From Bacillus taeanensis (GTDB taxonomy: Bacteria; Bacillota; Bacilli; Bacillales; UBA6769), in the NCBI RefSeq assembly GCF_003318295.1, contig NZ_QOCW01000034.1, forward strand, positions 1 to 43,900: a stretch of 43,900 nt of DNA, written 5' to 3'. Below, in pieces: positions 7,108 through 14,108 of the stretch. A program made the translations under genes and the position numbers. How positions within the stretch are numbered: the stretch's first letter is position 1; each line of letters begins with the position of its first letter. A model generated the notes under the pieces. It was not told the origin of the DNA, made no database searches, and saw nothing but the letters and a program-made list of their open reading frames with translations.

Positions 7108-8511
7108 CTATTTTGCGGAACCATCTTGCGTAAGTTCTGCTCCTAAAAACTTAATATAGATTGTTGAAATCACCGCTACACATATAAATACAATCACTGA
7201 AAGTGCTGAACCCTCACCAAAGTTTGTTTGGGAGAACATCACTTTATAAGCTAAAATCGAGATCGTTTCTGTGGAGTTTGCAGGTCCTCCACCTGTTAGA
7301 ACGAAAATCAAGTCAAAAACACGGAATGCATCAAGTGTACGGAATAATAAAGCAACAAGAATACTTGATTTTAATAATGGCAATGTAATGGTCATAAACT
7401 GTTTCCATTTCGTTGCTCCGTCAATTGAAGCCGCTTCATATAACGAACTTGGAATTGTTTGCAAACCTGCTAAAATGAGTAACGCCATGTATGGTGTTGT
7501 TTTCCATACGTCTGTAAAAATAACGGAGAACATGGCACCTGTATCGGTTGTTAAAAGATTTGCCATCTTATCAACAAGACCAATTTCTTCAAAAAACTTT
7601 GCAATGACACCATTTTGGCCATCATATAAGAATTTCCACATTAACGCCGATACCGCCGTCGGGATTGCCCAAGGTATTAAAATGCTTGCTCGAATAAGTC
7701 CACGACCGATAAATTCCTTATTAATGAGTAACGCAATTGCAAGGCCTAAAAGTAACTCTGCCCCAACAGATAAGATGGTAAATGTAAATGTATTCCACAT
7801 CGCACTCCACATACGTTTATCTGTTAAGTTATCTTTATAATGTTTAAAGCCAATAAAGTTTGGTTTAATAATGGTGTCGTTTAATGCAGAAGATAGTCCA
7901 GTAATTTTATCTCCTACTTCAAGGTTTCCTTGATCTCGAAGTGAGACTAAATCCGCATTAATTGATTTAATCGTTTTCAAAAATTGTTCAGCTGTCTCTT
8001 TTTCAATCGTCACGACACTTAACTCTTTATTGATCTGTTCAAAATTAGCTAATTTCCCGTCAATCAATGCGTATTTTTCAGCCACATTTTTATCTTCTTT
8101 TAACTTTGCATCTAATGCTTGAAGTTGTTCTTTCGCTTCTTCGAGTTCCGCTGCTGCATTTCCATTTCTTATCTCGCTATCAATTCCTCCAATTAAGAAA
8201 GGATAGTTATTTAAATAACGTTCTAAGTCAATGTTATAATTTAAATGAATAGCAGATTTTGTCGGATCATTTAACTTATAGTCAAATAAGCTGTAGTAAA
8301 AGGACTGAAGAACTGGCCAGATCGCAATGACTGCAATTAAAAGTAAAGCCGGAGCAACCATTAAGTAACCTGCCGTTTTCTCAGAAACTCCTTTTTTTCG
8401 ATTATGACCTTTAGGTGCTTTTTGTTTTTGAACATTCTTATTTTTTTCTTTTTTCACTTCAAAATGCTCCTTACTTTGTACTTCAGCACGTTTTTCTAAT
8501 TCCGCACTCAT
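7108..8511 (-). CDS. Sugar ABC transporter permease, MalF type, with a long extracytoplasmic insertion
   Basis: A 467-residue CUT1 permease, about 150-170 residues longer than the usual 290-310. It has a basic cytoplasmic N-tail (residues 1-45), a first membrane segment at about 48-72 and the usual FYYSLFDYKLND. Residues of about 84-215 then form an insertion rich in Glu, Lys, Leu and Ala that looks helical or coiled-coil. The family sequence resumes at FIGFKHYKDNL (219-229) and continues with five membrane segments. The EAA loop YEAASIDGATKWKQF is intact. By position the insertion is in the first outside loop, where E. coli MalF has a differently folded P2 domain near the binding protein. 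AAAGGGGTG precedes the ATG. Confidence 0.9.
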   Translation of the reverse strand: MSAELEKRAEVQSKEHFEVKKEKNKNVQKQKAPKGHNRKKGVSEKTAGYLMVAPALLLIAVIAIWPVLQSFYYSLFDYKLNDPTKSAIHLNYNIDLERYLNNYPFLIGGIDSEIRNGNAAAELEEAKEQLQALDAKLKEDKNVAEKYALIDGKLANFEQINKELSVVTIEKETAEQFLKTIKSINADLVSLRDQGNLEVGDKITGLSSALNDTIIKPNFIGFKHYKDNLTDKRMWSAMWNTFTFTILSVGAELLLGLAIALLINKEFIGRGLIRASILIPWAIPTAVSALMWKFLYDGQNGVIAKFFEEIGLVDKMANLLTTDTGAMFSVIFTDVWKTTPYMALLILAGLQTIPSSLYEAASIDGATKWKQFMTITLPLLKSSILVALLFRTLDAFRVFDLIFVLTGGGPANSTETISILAYKVMFSQTNFGEGSALSVIVFICVAVISTIYIKFLGAELTQDGSAK

Positions 8512-8588
8512 TTTTACACCCCTTTTTATAAAATTGAATTAGCCTCCCTATTCAAAATGAAGGCTAATTCAATTGTCAACAAGTAAGA

Positions 8589-9899
8589 TTATTTACCTAA
8601 CTTCTCTTTCATTTGTGTTTCCATGTTTTTAACAGCTTCTTCAACTGTTTGTTGTCCAGCAATTGCCTTTGAAACTTGAATTTGAATAATCTCAGAGATT
8701 TCAGCGTAGTTTGGTACAACCGGACGAGAAACAGCTGCATTTAAACCGCTTACAAACCCTTCATTTGCGAAGAATGGATTTACATCTAACACTTCTTGAT
8801 CTTCAAATAGCGCTGGAATTGTTGGTGCTAGTCCACCATGAATAGCAGAGATTTTTTGGCCTTCTTTTCCTGCTATAAACTTCACAAACTCCCATGCTTC
8901 TTTTGGATGTTCAGAATACTTACTAATCGCGGTCATCCAGCCACCAAGTGCCGCTGCTGAGCCTGCATCACCTTGTGGTAATGGTGCAACACCAATTTTG
9001 TCGACAATTTTAGATTCCTCAGGGTTATTTGCGACATTCCATTGATATGGCCAGTTGCGAATAAATGGTGACTGACCTTCAATAAATGCTGTATGTGATT
9101 CGATTTCTGTAAATGTTGTAATGTTTGCTGGAACATAGTCTGAATTTGCTACTTCTACTAATTTGTTTAATCCTTTAATTGCTTCAGGGCTATTAATAAT
9201 GACGTTGCCGTTTTCATCAAGGAAGTTACCGCCATAAGCTGCAATGTATTCTAATGCGTTACAAACAAGGCCTTCATATTGCTTTGCTTGCATTAAGTAC
9301 CCAAATTTTGTTCCGCCTTGACCGTTTAACTCCGCTGATTTTGCCGTTAAGTCATCCCATGTTTGCGGAACTTCATCTCCAGACACAAGATCAGTACGAT
9401 AGAACAATAAACCTGTATCAATAAATCTAGGTAATGCCCATTGTTTACCATTAAATGAAGCGGCGCTTACTGCCCCTTGGTTATACTCCCCTAAATCAAG
9501 TCCATCCTGCTGGATAAAGCGATCAAGCGGCAGGACATAACCGGCTTGTGCAAATTCTGCAGGCCATACAACATCTAAAGCCATTACGTCAATTGAAGTA
9601 TCACCCGCATTTAACGCTGTTACAAATGCATCATGTATCGCTCCTGAATCAGAAGGCATTTCACGAAATTCAACTTGAATATTTGGATGTGTTTTATTAA
9701 ATTCTTCTATAATCATATCTGTTGCTTTTGTCGTATCTTTTCCACTTGCATAAACAAGTTTTACAACTTCTTCTTTTGCTTCATTTCCATTATCAGTGCC
9801 GGCCTCTTCCTCCTCAGATCCTCCAGAACTGCAGGCTGCAAGAACGAGCATGAGCGCCATAACAACCGCGAATAATTTACTAAACTTCCATTGTTTCAT
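8589..9899 (-). CDS. Extracellular sugar-binding lipoprotein of the ABC importer
   Basis: A 436-residue family 1 solute-binding protein. The signal peptide MKQWKFSKLFAVVMALMLVL ends in the lipobox LAAC, with Cys23 as the lipidated residue, followed by a Ser-Gly-Glu linker. Fold markers are the VKLVYASGKDTTK opening, DVMALDVVWPAEFAQAGYV and PLPQGDAGSAAALGGWMTAI. I chose the ATG at 9899, since AAAGGAGG lies 8 bases upstream; the frame is open 12 codons further. It is the first gene of the operon, preceded by three TTAACCGGTTAA operators, so it is probably repressed by the LacI-type protein encoded upstream. Substrate likely a glucoside or disaccharide; the sequence does not fix it. Confidence 0.92.
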   Translation of the reverse strand: MKQWKFSKLFAVVMALMLVLAACSSGGSEEEEAGTDNGNEAKEEVVKLVYASGKDTTKATDMIIEEFNKTHPNIQVEFREMPSDSGAIHDAFVTALNAGDTSIDVMALDVVWPAEFAQAGYVLPLDRFIQQDGLDLGEYNQGAVSAASFNGKQWALPRFIDTGLLFYRTDLVSGDEVPQTWDDLTAKSAELNGQGGTKFGYLMQAKQYEGLVCNALEYIAAYGGNFLDENGNVIINSPEAIKGLNKLVEVANSDYVPANITTFTEIESHTAFIEGQSPFIRNWPYQWNVANNPEESKIVDKIGVAPLPQGDAGSAAALGGWMTAISKYSEHPKEAWEFVKFIAGKEGQKISAIHGGLAPTIPALFEDQEVLDVNPFFANEGFVSGLNAAVSRPVVPNYAEISEIIQIQVSKAIAGQQTVEEAVKNMETQMKEKLGK

Positions 9900-9919
9900 A
9901 TAAACATCCTCCTTTAAAT

Positions 9920-9931
9920 TTAACCGGTTAA
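9920..9931. promoter_or_regulatory. LacI-type operator O1
   Basis: The palindrome TTAACCGGTTAA lies just upstream of the ribosome-binding site of the binding-protein gene. It has the central CG typical of LacI/GalR-family operators and recurs three more times nearby. Repression by the adjacent regulator is inferred. Confidence 0.8.
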
Positions 9932-9990
9932 CCAACTAAAAATAAAACTTATAAAATAATTAATTTTTAAAGATTAAAAACTTGATTCTA

Positions 9991-10004
9991 GTTAACCGGT
10001 TAAC
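9991..10004. promoter_or_regulatory. LacI-type operator O2
   Basis: An exact 14-bp palindrome GTTAACCGGTTAAC in the leader of the sugar operon. It is 72 bp from the centre of O1 and 31 bp from O3, about three helical turns, so the repressor could bind O2 and O3 on one face. Confidence 0.85.
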
Positions 10005-10021
10005 AAAACAAAAAATTTTCA

Positions 10022-10035
10022 GTTAACCGGTTAAC
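10022..10035. promoter_or_regulatory. LacI-type operator O3
   Basis: A second exact GTTAACCGGTTAAC, 31 bp centre-to-centre from O2. A possible minus-strand promoter lies just upstream (TTGTAA, 16 bases, TTAAAT at about 10064-10100), which would place O2 and O3 in the early transcribed region as roadblocks. The promoter is a weak call. Confidence 0.85.
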
Positions 10036-10085
10036 TAAGCAAAAATGTCTGTAGTTTGTAATTGATGTCACGATTTAACTGTATA

Positions 10086-10099
10086 TATTAGCGCTTACA
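10086..10099 (-). promoter_or_regulatory. Candidate cre site (CcpA catabolite control)
   Basis: The minus strand reads TGTAAGCGCTAATA, matching the cre consensus TGWAANCGNTNWCA at all but one defined position. It overlaps the probable promoter region of the sugar operon, a location that would give glucose repression by CcpA. Binding is inferred. Confidence 0.5.
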
Positions 10100-10146
10100 A
10101 AAATATATGTGAAAACATTTGAGCTTTGGCTATCTACGTTTTATTT

Positions 10147-10159
10147 ATTCACCTCCTTT
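10147..10159 (-). promoter_or_regulatory. Orphan Shine-Dalgarno-like sequence
   Basis: The minus strand carries AAAGGAGGTGAAT, a near-perfect match to the 16S rRNA 3' end, about 50 bases after the repressor stop codon. No start codon opens a frame longer than a few codons behind it. It may be the remains of a deleted gene's start. Confidence 0.4.
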
Positions 10160-10207
10160 CATTACCCAAAGCTTCATGTTTTCTTCACAACTCGTTAAGA
10201 AATGCTC

Positions 10208-11251
10208 TTATAGCGGCTTTGTTGAGTCTCTAACAATTAACTTTACAGGAAGCTCAATACTTTTTGGCTTTGAAGATGGTATTTCAATGGCATCAATAAG
10301 CATCTTAGCTGCTTCTTCACCTTTATTAAAAATATCTTGTTTCACTGTTGTTAAACTCGGTAAGATATAATTACACATACTAATATCATCAAAGCCAACC
10401 ACTGAATAGTCTTCCGGCACTCGTTTTCCATGCTTTTGAAGTGCATTTATAATCCCTATAGCATAAATATCTGATATTGTAACAATTGCTGTAATATTTT
10501 CTCGACTTTCTAAGATTTGTTCTCCTATTTTATAACCGCTTTCAAAAGTAATTGCACCTTCAAAATTAAGTAGAGTTTCAAAAAATAAATTATTATTAAA
10601 TGGAATCTTTGCTTCATTCAAAGCTCTTTTATAACCTTGAAAACGTCTTTCATCAACTAGGCTAACTTTTATATTTGTAGCAACAAAGGCAATATTTCGA
10701 TGTCCTAAATCCACTAAATGTTTTGTAGCTAAATAGCCACCTAGTTCATCATTAATATTCACATTTTTGTAAACATTTGTATACTCTTCATAAGTATCAA
10801 TTAAGACAATCGGAATATCAATTTTTTTCATTTCATTATACAATTTTGGTGGAAATAGACCTAAAAAAAGAAGCCCATCTAAGTTTCTTTTTTTAACCCA
10901 ACTTCTATATTCTTCTATATTTCCTATACCTGTAATTAAAATGTCAAAATTTTTTTTCCTAGCAACTATCTCAATTCCACTAATCATTTCATTATAGTAA
11001 GGGTTTTCCCTCATAACTTCTGCAAACGAATTATCGATTAATGAAAACACAATACCGATTAAATTAGATTTTCTTTTTGATAAACTAATTGCCGTAAAAT
11101 CAGGATAATAATTTAATTCTCCAATGGCTTGAAGAACTCTTAGTTTTGTTTCTTCTGACACTTTTTTAACCCCGTTCAAAACATAGGAAACGGTTGCAGG
11201 AGAAACATCTGCATATTTAGCTACATCACGTATTGTCGTTTTTTTACTCAT
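10208..11251 (-). CDS. LacI/GalR family transcriptional repressor
   Basis: The 347-residue protein starts with a classic LacI headpiece: TTIRDVAKYADVSPATVSYV is the helix-turn-helix (about residues 4-23), and VLQAIGELNYYPD covers the hinge-proximal helix. The periplasmic-binding-like effector domain follows, with GYLATKHLVDLGHRNIAFV, TAIVTISDIYAIG and VPEDYSVVGFDDISMCNYI. It should bind the TTAACCGGTTAA sites before the sugar operon and release them on binding the sugar or a derivative. GGAGGA lies 5 bases before the ATG, and an operator overlaps this leader, so autoregulation is likely. The gene lies upstream of, and in the same direction as, the importer operon. Effector unknown. Confidence 0.93.
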   Translation of the reverse strand: MSKKTTIRDVAKYADVSPATVSYVLNGVKKVSEETKLRVLQAIGELNYYPDFTAISLSKRKSNLIGIVFSLIDNSFAEVMRENPYYNEMISGIEIVARKKNFDILITGIGNIEEYRSWVKKRNLDGLLFLGLFPPKLYNEMKKIDIPIVLIDTYEEYTNVYKNVNINDELGGYLATKHLVDLGHRNIAFVATNIKVSLVDERRFQGYKRALNEAKIPFNNNLFFETLLNFEGAITFESGYKIGEQILESRENITAIVTISDIYAIGIINALQKHGKRVPEDYSVVGFDDISMCNYILPSLTTVKQDIFNKGEEAAKMLIDAIEIPSSKPKSIELPVKLIVRDSTKPL

Positions 11252-11262
11252 GGGGTCCTCCA

Positions 11263-11276
11263 GTTAACCGGTTAAC
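11263..11276. promoter_or_regulatory. LacI-type operator O4 (autoregulatory)
   Basis: An exact GTTAACCGGTTAAC lies directly before the ribosome-binding site of the repressor gene, indicating feedback control by the regulator of its own gene. Confidence 0.82.
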
Positions 11277-11394
11277 TTTTTTTGATAAACTAATCATATA
11301 AAATAATCAGACAATTGTCAAATGTATTTTTGGGTTTTGGTGCAAGAAATCTATCAAACTTGCAAAACTGATAACATATTCCCCTTTTTTGAAA

Positions 11395-11428
11395 AAGCAT
11401 CTTCCTCTTTTTGTGGAGGTAGATGCTT
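11395..11428. terminator. Terminator-like hairpin
   Basis: AAGCATCTTCCTC pairs with GAGGTAGATGCTT with one mismatch; ATTTTTTG follows on the plus strand and GCTTTTTC on the minus strand. It separates the sugar regulon from the recombinase region to its right. Confidence 0.55.
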
Positions 11429-11471
11429 ATTTTTTGACGTGTTTCTTCCTATTATATAGGTTTACTATCAT

Positions 11472-11722
11472 CTATGATTCTTTCTTTAAAGCATCTAATG
11501 TTCTATATAAAGCTGATCGGGATACATTGGTGATCTCACATATTTATTTCACCGTCATGTTCCTCTCTTGACAAAGCTTGACTGTATGATTCATTCCAGC
11601 ATGTTTGCCATGATACTTTCTTAATCGCCCTTTCGTATAGGTTTAATGACTTCATATTTTTTCATAGCCCGTTTTCGTGATTCTTCAGAGTAGAATATGA
11701 TTTCATGATGATCGCTGCCCAT
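11472..11722 (-). pseudogene. Serine recombinase C-terminal remnant
   Basis: After an opening that reads MGSDHHEIIFYSEESRKR, a frameshift near GRLRKYHGKHAGMNHTVKL is needed to follow the homologous frame. An in-frame TAA then interrupts MTVK-stop-ICEITNVSRSALYR. The last segment is the C-terminal helix-turn-helix of resolvase/invertase enzymes. It resembles the intact protein encoded next to it (KPVKEICKITNISEATFYRR), so it is a decayed relative. The catalytic N-terminal domain is absent. Confidence 0.65.
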
Positions 11723-11744
11723 TATATCTCTCCAAAGGATTGTT

Positions 11745-12338
11745 TTATTGTGTAGATCTATTCAGCTCGCTTTTCAGTTTCTGATACTCCCTCCATCGAC
11801 GATAAAAGGTGGCTTCGCTTATATTCGTAATTTTACAGATCTCTTTTACAGGTTTATTGGTGGTTTCATGTAACTCCATCGCATGTTTGACCCCATCATG
11901 CTTTAAAGTAAATTTCTGTTTTTTTCCTTTGTATGTACCTTTTCTTTTCGCAATGGCAATTCCAGCTTGCTGCTTTTCTTTGATCATGGTTCGATCAAGC
12001 TCACTAAATGCAGACATGACGGTTAGAATAAATTTCCCTGAAGGAGTTCTGGTATCAATTCCTAGATTCAATATCACTAAATGAATACCACGTTCTTCTA
12101 ATTCTTCAATGAACTCTAATAATTGTTTGGTGTTTCTTCCTAGACGATCCATTCTCGTCACGATGAGGGTGTCACCCTTCACTAATTGATGGAGTAGTTG
12201 ATTTAATTCTTCTTTTTGGTTTTGTATTCCCGATACTTTTTCTTGAACAATGCGATCTACTTTTGCCTCTCTCAATTGTTCGATTTGAGAATCTAAATTT
12301 TGATCAAAAGCAGACACACGTGCATACCCAAAAATCAT
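11745..12338 (-). CDS. Serine recombinase (resolvase/invertase family)
   Basis: A complete 197-residue small serine recombinase. The catalytic domain starts IFGYARVSAFDQNLDSQ, with the nucleophile Ser at residue 8. It continues with EKVSG, the Arg-rich TRMDRLGRNT and the arm segment FSELDRTMIKEKQQAGI. The DNA-binding domain has the helix-turn-helix KPVKEICKITNISEATFYRR. I chose the ATG at 12338, because AGGGGG lies 6 bases upstream and all homologues start at the Tyr-Ala-Arg-Val-Ser strand. It resolves or inverts DNA between paired sites. A near-perfect palindrome 80 bp upstream may be its site. It flanks the carbon-uptake operon, whose other side holds a second recombinase relic. Confidence 0.9.
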   Translation of the reverse strand: MIFGYARVSAFDQNLDSQIEQLREAKVDRIVQEKVSGIQNQKEELNQLLHQLVKGDTLIVTRMDRLGRNTKQLLEFIEELEERGIHLVILNLGIDTRTPSGKFILTVMSAFSELDRTMIKEKQQAGIAIAKRKGTYKGKKQKFTLKHDGVKHAMELHETTNKPVKEICKITNISEATFYRRWREYQKLKSELNRSTQ

Positions 12339-12416
12339 AAAATTCCCCCTAAAACAGATAATCAAAAGACAAGTGTATATGATAGCCAAATTATACAGTA
12401 AAATCAACACTCGGAC

Positions 12417-12450
12417 AAACTATCAATAAGGTATACCCTATTGATAGTTT
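12417..12450. promoter_or_regulatory. 34-bp near-perfect palindrome, likely recombinase site
   Basis: The arms AAACTATCAATA and TATTGATAGTTT flank a centre built on GGTATACC, with a single mismatched pair. A further AACTATCGAT lies at about 12459. Location directly upstream of the recombinase gene and a symmetric centre suggest a crossover or res-type subsite that could also repress the gene. This is inference from position. Confidence 0.5.
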
Positions 12451-12607
12451 AGTAAACAACTATCGATCCATCTCTTTATGTTTATTTATAAGGTCGTGCA
12501 AATCATCGCGTCAAAAATACGCAAAATAAAATGTAAAATAACAAGAATGTAACTTTTGTATTTATTTTGCACTTTTCTTAATACTTATTTTGCGTGAATA
12601 AAAAATA

Positions 12608-12654
12608 AAAGGAGCATACATATTAGGCAGGATTATATGTATGCTCCTTTTTTC
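12608..12654. terminator. Strong hairpin, plus-strand terminator
   Basis: AAAGGAGCATACATAT pairs with ATATGTATGCTCCTTT, followed by TTTTC. No plus-strand gene precedes it. The minus-strand side is also T-rich. Just to its left (about 12520-12595) CGCAAAATAA motifs recur in both orientations. Confidence 0.6.
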
Positions 12655-12993
12655 ATCAAACGCAATTTATAGTTGAAGAAAGACGATAACCAATTAAGGT
12701 ATCATCCTTTAGTACATTTTCTACTGAACAGTATTGTTGTACTGTGCAATAACTATAAAACAAAAGAAGCGAAAGTTGATAAACACTTCCGCTTAACGTT
12801 AATTATGCGTTGTTACAATAACCTTTATCCTGTCCAAGAAAGTCATTCATTTATTATTTATATTATAAACATTAGAAAAACCAATATGTTTCAGCCCTCA
12901 ACTTGGCTCGAATGGTTATCGCAGACATTATGATATAGTAGTGTTTACTAAAATATATTAATTCTCAAGGTGACATTCCTTTATTTCTTTACA
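12655..12993. other. Stretch without a recognisable gene
   Basis: An 86-codon plus-strand frame from a TTG crosses this stretch, but its translation shows no motif and has no ribosome-binding site. I see no terminator behind the ybcI-like gene either. It is probably intergenic DNA between the recombinase and the carbon-uptake operon. Confidence 0.4.
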
Positions 12994-13356
12994 TTAAAGA
13001 TTTTTCTCAAGATCATTAAATAATTTAAATACCATCACTCGTTCACCTGTACGAGAGCTTATATCAGTATGGAAATTTTTAACTTTATCTCCAGTAATAG
13101 TTAGTATAATATTCTTAAGATCTTCTATACCTGATTCAACTAACTCTGAACGAATTTTCTTTACCGATAACATTCCCTCTTTTGTTTCACAAACCGTATA
13201 TTCAGCTTGTGTTAGAACACCTTGTAAGTTCACAATTATCATATCCCGTAATATATCTGCCTTTACAGATACAGATCCACGCCCAAGATATTCCTTCTCC
13301 CATTGAGTAATTGACTTACTTATCTCTGATTCCAAAGAACCTTTCGATATTTTCAT
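12994..13356 (-). CDS. ybcI: DUF2294 family protein, YbcI-like
   Basis: A 120-residue cytosolic protein with the DUF2294 pattern: SVKADILRDMIIVNLQGVLT, then a Lys/Glu-rich helix, and the closing HTDISSRTGERVMVFKL. Proteins of this family are found beside DabA/DabB genes, and B. subtilis ybcI lies in the ybcC-ybcD-ybcF cluster. Function is not established. AGGAGATG precedes the ATG with normal spacing. It is the last gene of the dabB-dabA-ybcF-ybcI set, 172 bp behind ybcF, and is probably part of the same transcript. Confidence 0.8.
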   Translation of the reverse strand: MKISKGSLESEISKSITQWEKEYLGRGSVSVKADILRDMIIVNLQGVLTQAEYTVCETKEGMLSVKKIRSELVESGIEDLKNIILTITGDKVKNFHTDISSRTGERVMVFKLFNDLEKNL

Positions 13357-13528
13357 ATATAATACATCTCCTATTTAATAAAAAAATTGGTCTAGTCCAT
13401 ATGTTTTTTAAGTCTCTAAGACGATTTTCATCCTTATAAAATAAAGTTGAGCGCCCGTCGTCAATCCTGAATTCGAAAAATTGCTAAGATGCATGCTATA
13501 TTGACAAAGCTGATTATACAAGTGATGA

Positions 13529-14047
13529 TCAGGTAAGATTTGACGCTGTTTTATTAGTAGGAACCTCAACAATTGAGGATTTTCCATCATTATTATTAAC
13601 TATTAAACCTCGAACTTTAACATGTGACGGCACTAATGGATGATTACGAATGATATTAACATTCTTTTCGATATTATCACTAGCATTTTCTTTTCCATTT
13701 AGCCATTCATTGACCGTAACACTTGAAAATTCGGGCCTACTATTTTGAAAAAGATAATCCAATGTTTGTATTTTGTCTTTCATTGAATCAAGTTGAGTTA
13801 GTACATTAGCTGAGGCATTCCCCTTAACTTTTGTTCCTACAACAAAAATCTCCTCAACATTTTCCTGATAAATAGCAATGATAACAGACCTCATTATATC
13901 TCCATAAGGGTGTGAGATTACACTACCATAGCTTTGTATAGTCAGCATGTTTTCTGGATGAATATTAGTCACTTCTTGTAAAATAGTCTCCAACCCGTTT
14001 TCAATATCTGTTAAAAATAATGCTTTTTGAATTTTATCTAAATTCAT
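13529..14047 (-). CDS. ybcF: YbcF-like, beta-carbonic-anhydrase-related protein, apparently without zinc ligands
   Basis: The 172-residue protein resembles the central alpha/beta part of beta-carbonic anhydrases (AENMLTIQSYG-like strand, VIIAIYQENVEEIFVVG). The expected Cys-x-Asp-x-Arg and His-x-x-Cys zinc motifs cannot be found. Where a catalytic enzyme has GHTDCG this protein has GTKVKG, and it contains no Cys. It is therefore unlikely to be an active anhydrase and may be a structural or regulatory partner of DabA. AAGGAGTG lies 9 bases before the ATG, 61 bp behind dabA. A neighbouring frame is open past its stop (13408-13590, with ILPDHHLYNQ), so the natural C-terminus may have been lost by frameshift. 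Confidence 0.7.
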   Translation of the reverse strand: MNLDKIQKALFLTDIENGLETILQEVTNIHPENMLTIQSYGSVISHPYGDIMRSVIIAIYQENVEEIFVVGTKVKGNASANVLTQLDSMKDKIQTLDYLFQNSRPEFSSVTVNEWLNGKENASDNIEKNVNIIRNHPLVPSHVKVRGLIVNNNDGKSSIVEVPTNKTASNLT

Positions 14048-14108
14048 TTAGTACACTCCTTCTTTATGTTTATAAATTGTTGATTAAGCAGCAAATAGTT
14101 GATAGCAG

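Noticed and set aside
7271..7840. 189-codon plus-strand frame opposite the MalF-type permease
   Set aside because: Antisense to a clear permease gene; no family features and no start signals.
9900..10040. CRISPR-like array from the repeated TTAACCGGTTAA
   Set aside because: The repeats are short palindromes with uneven spacing and a fourth copy before the repressor gene, which fits operators. No cas genes or long regular repeats occur in the window.
11389..11571. 60-codon plus-strand frame over the hairpin at 11395
   Set aside because: It starts inside a terminator stem and runs antisense to a recognisable recombinase remnant.
12673..12933. 86-codon frame starting with TTG
   Set aside because: No ribosome-binding site, no motif and composition like the surrounding non-coding DNA.
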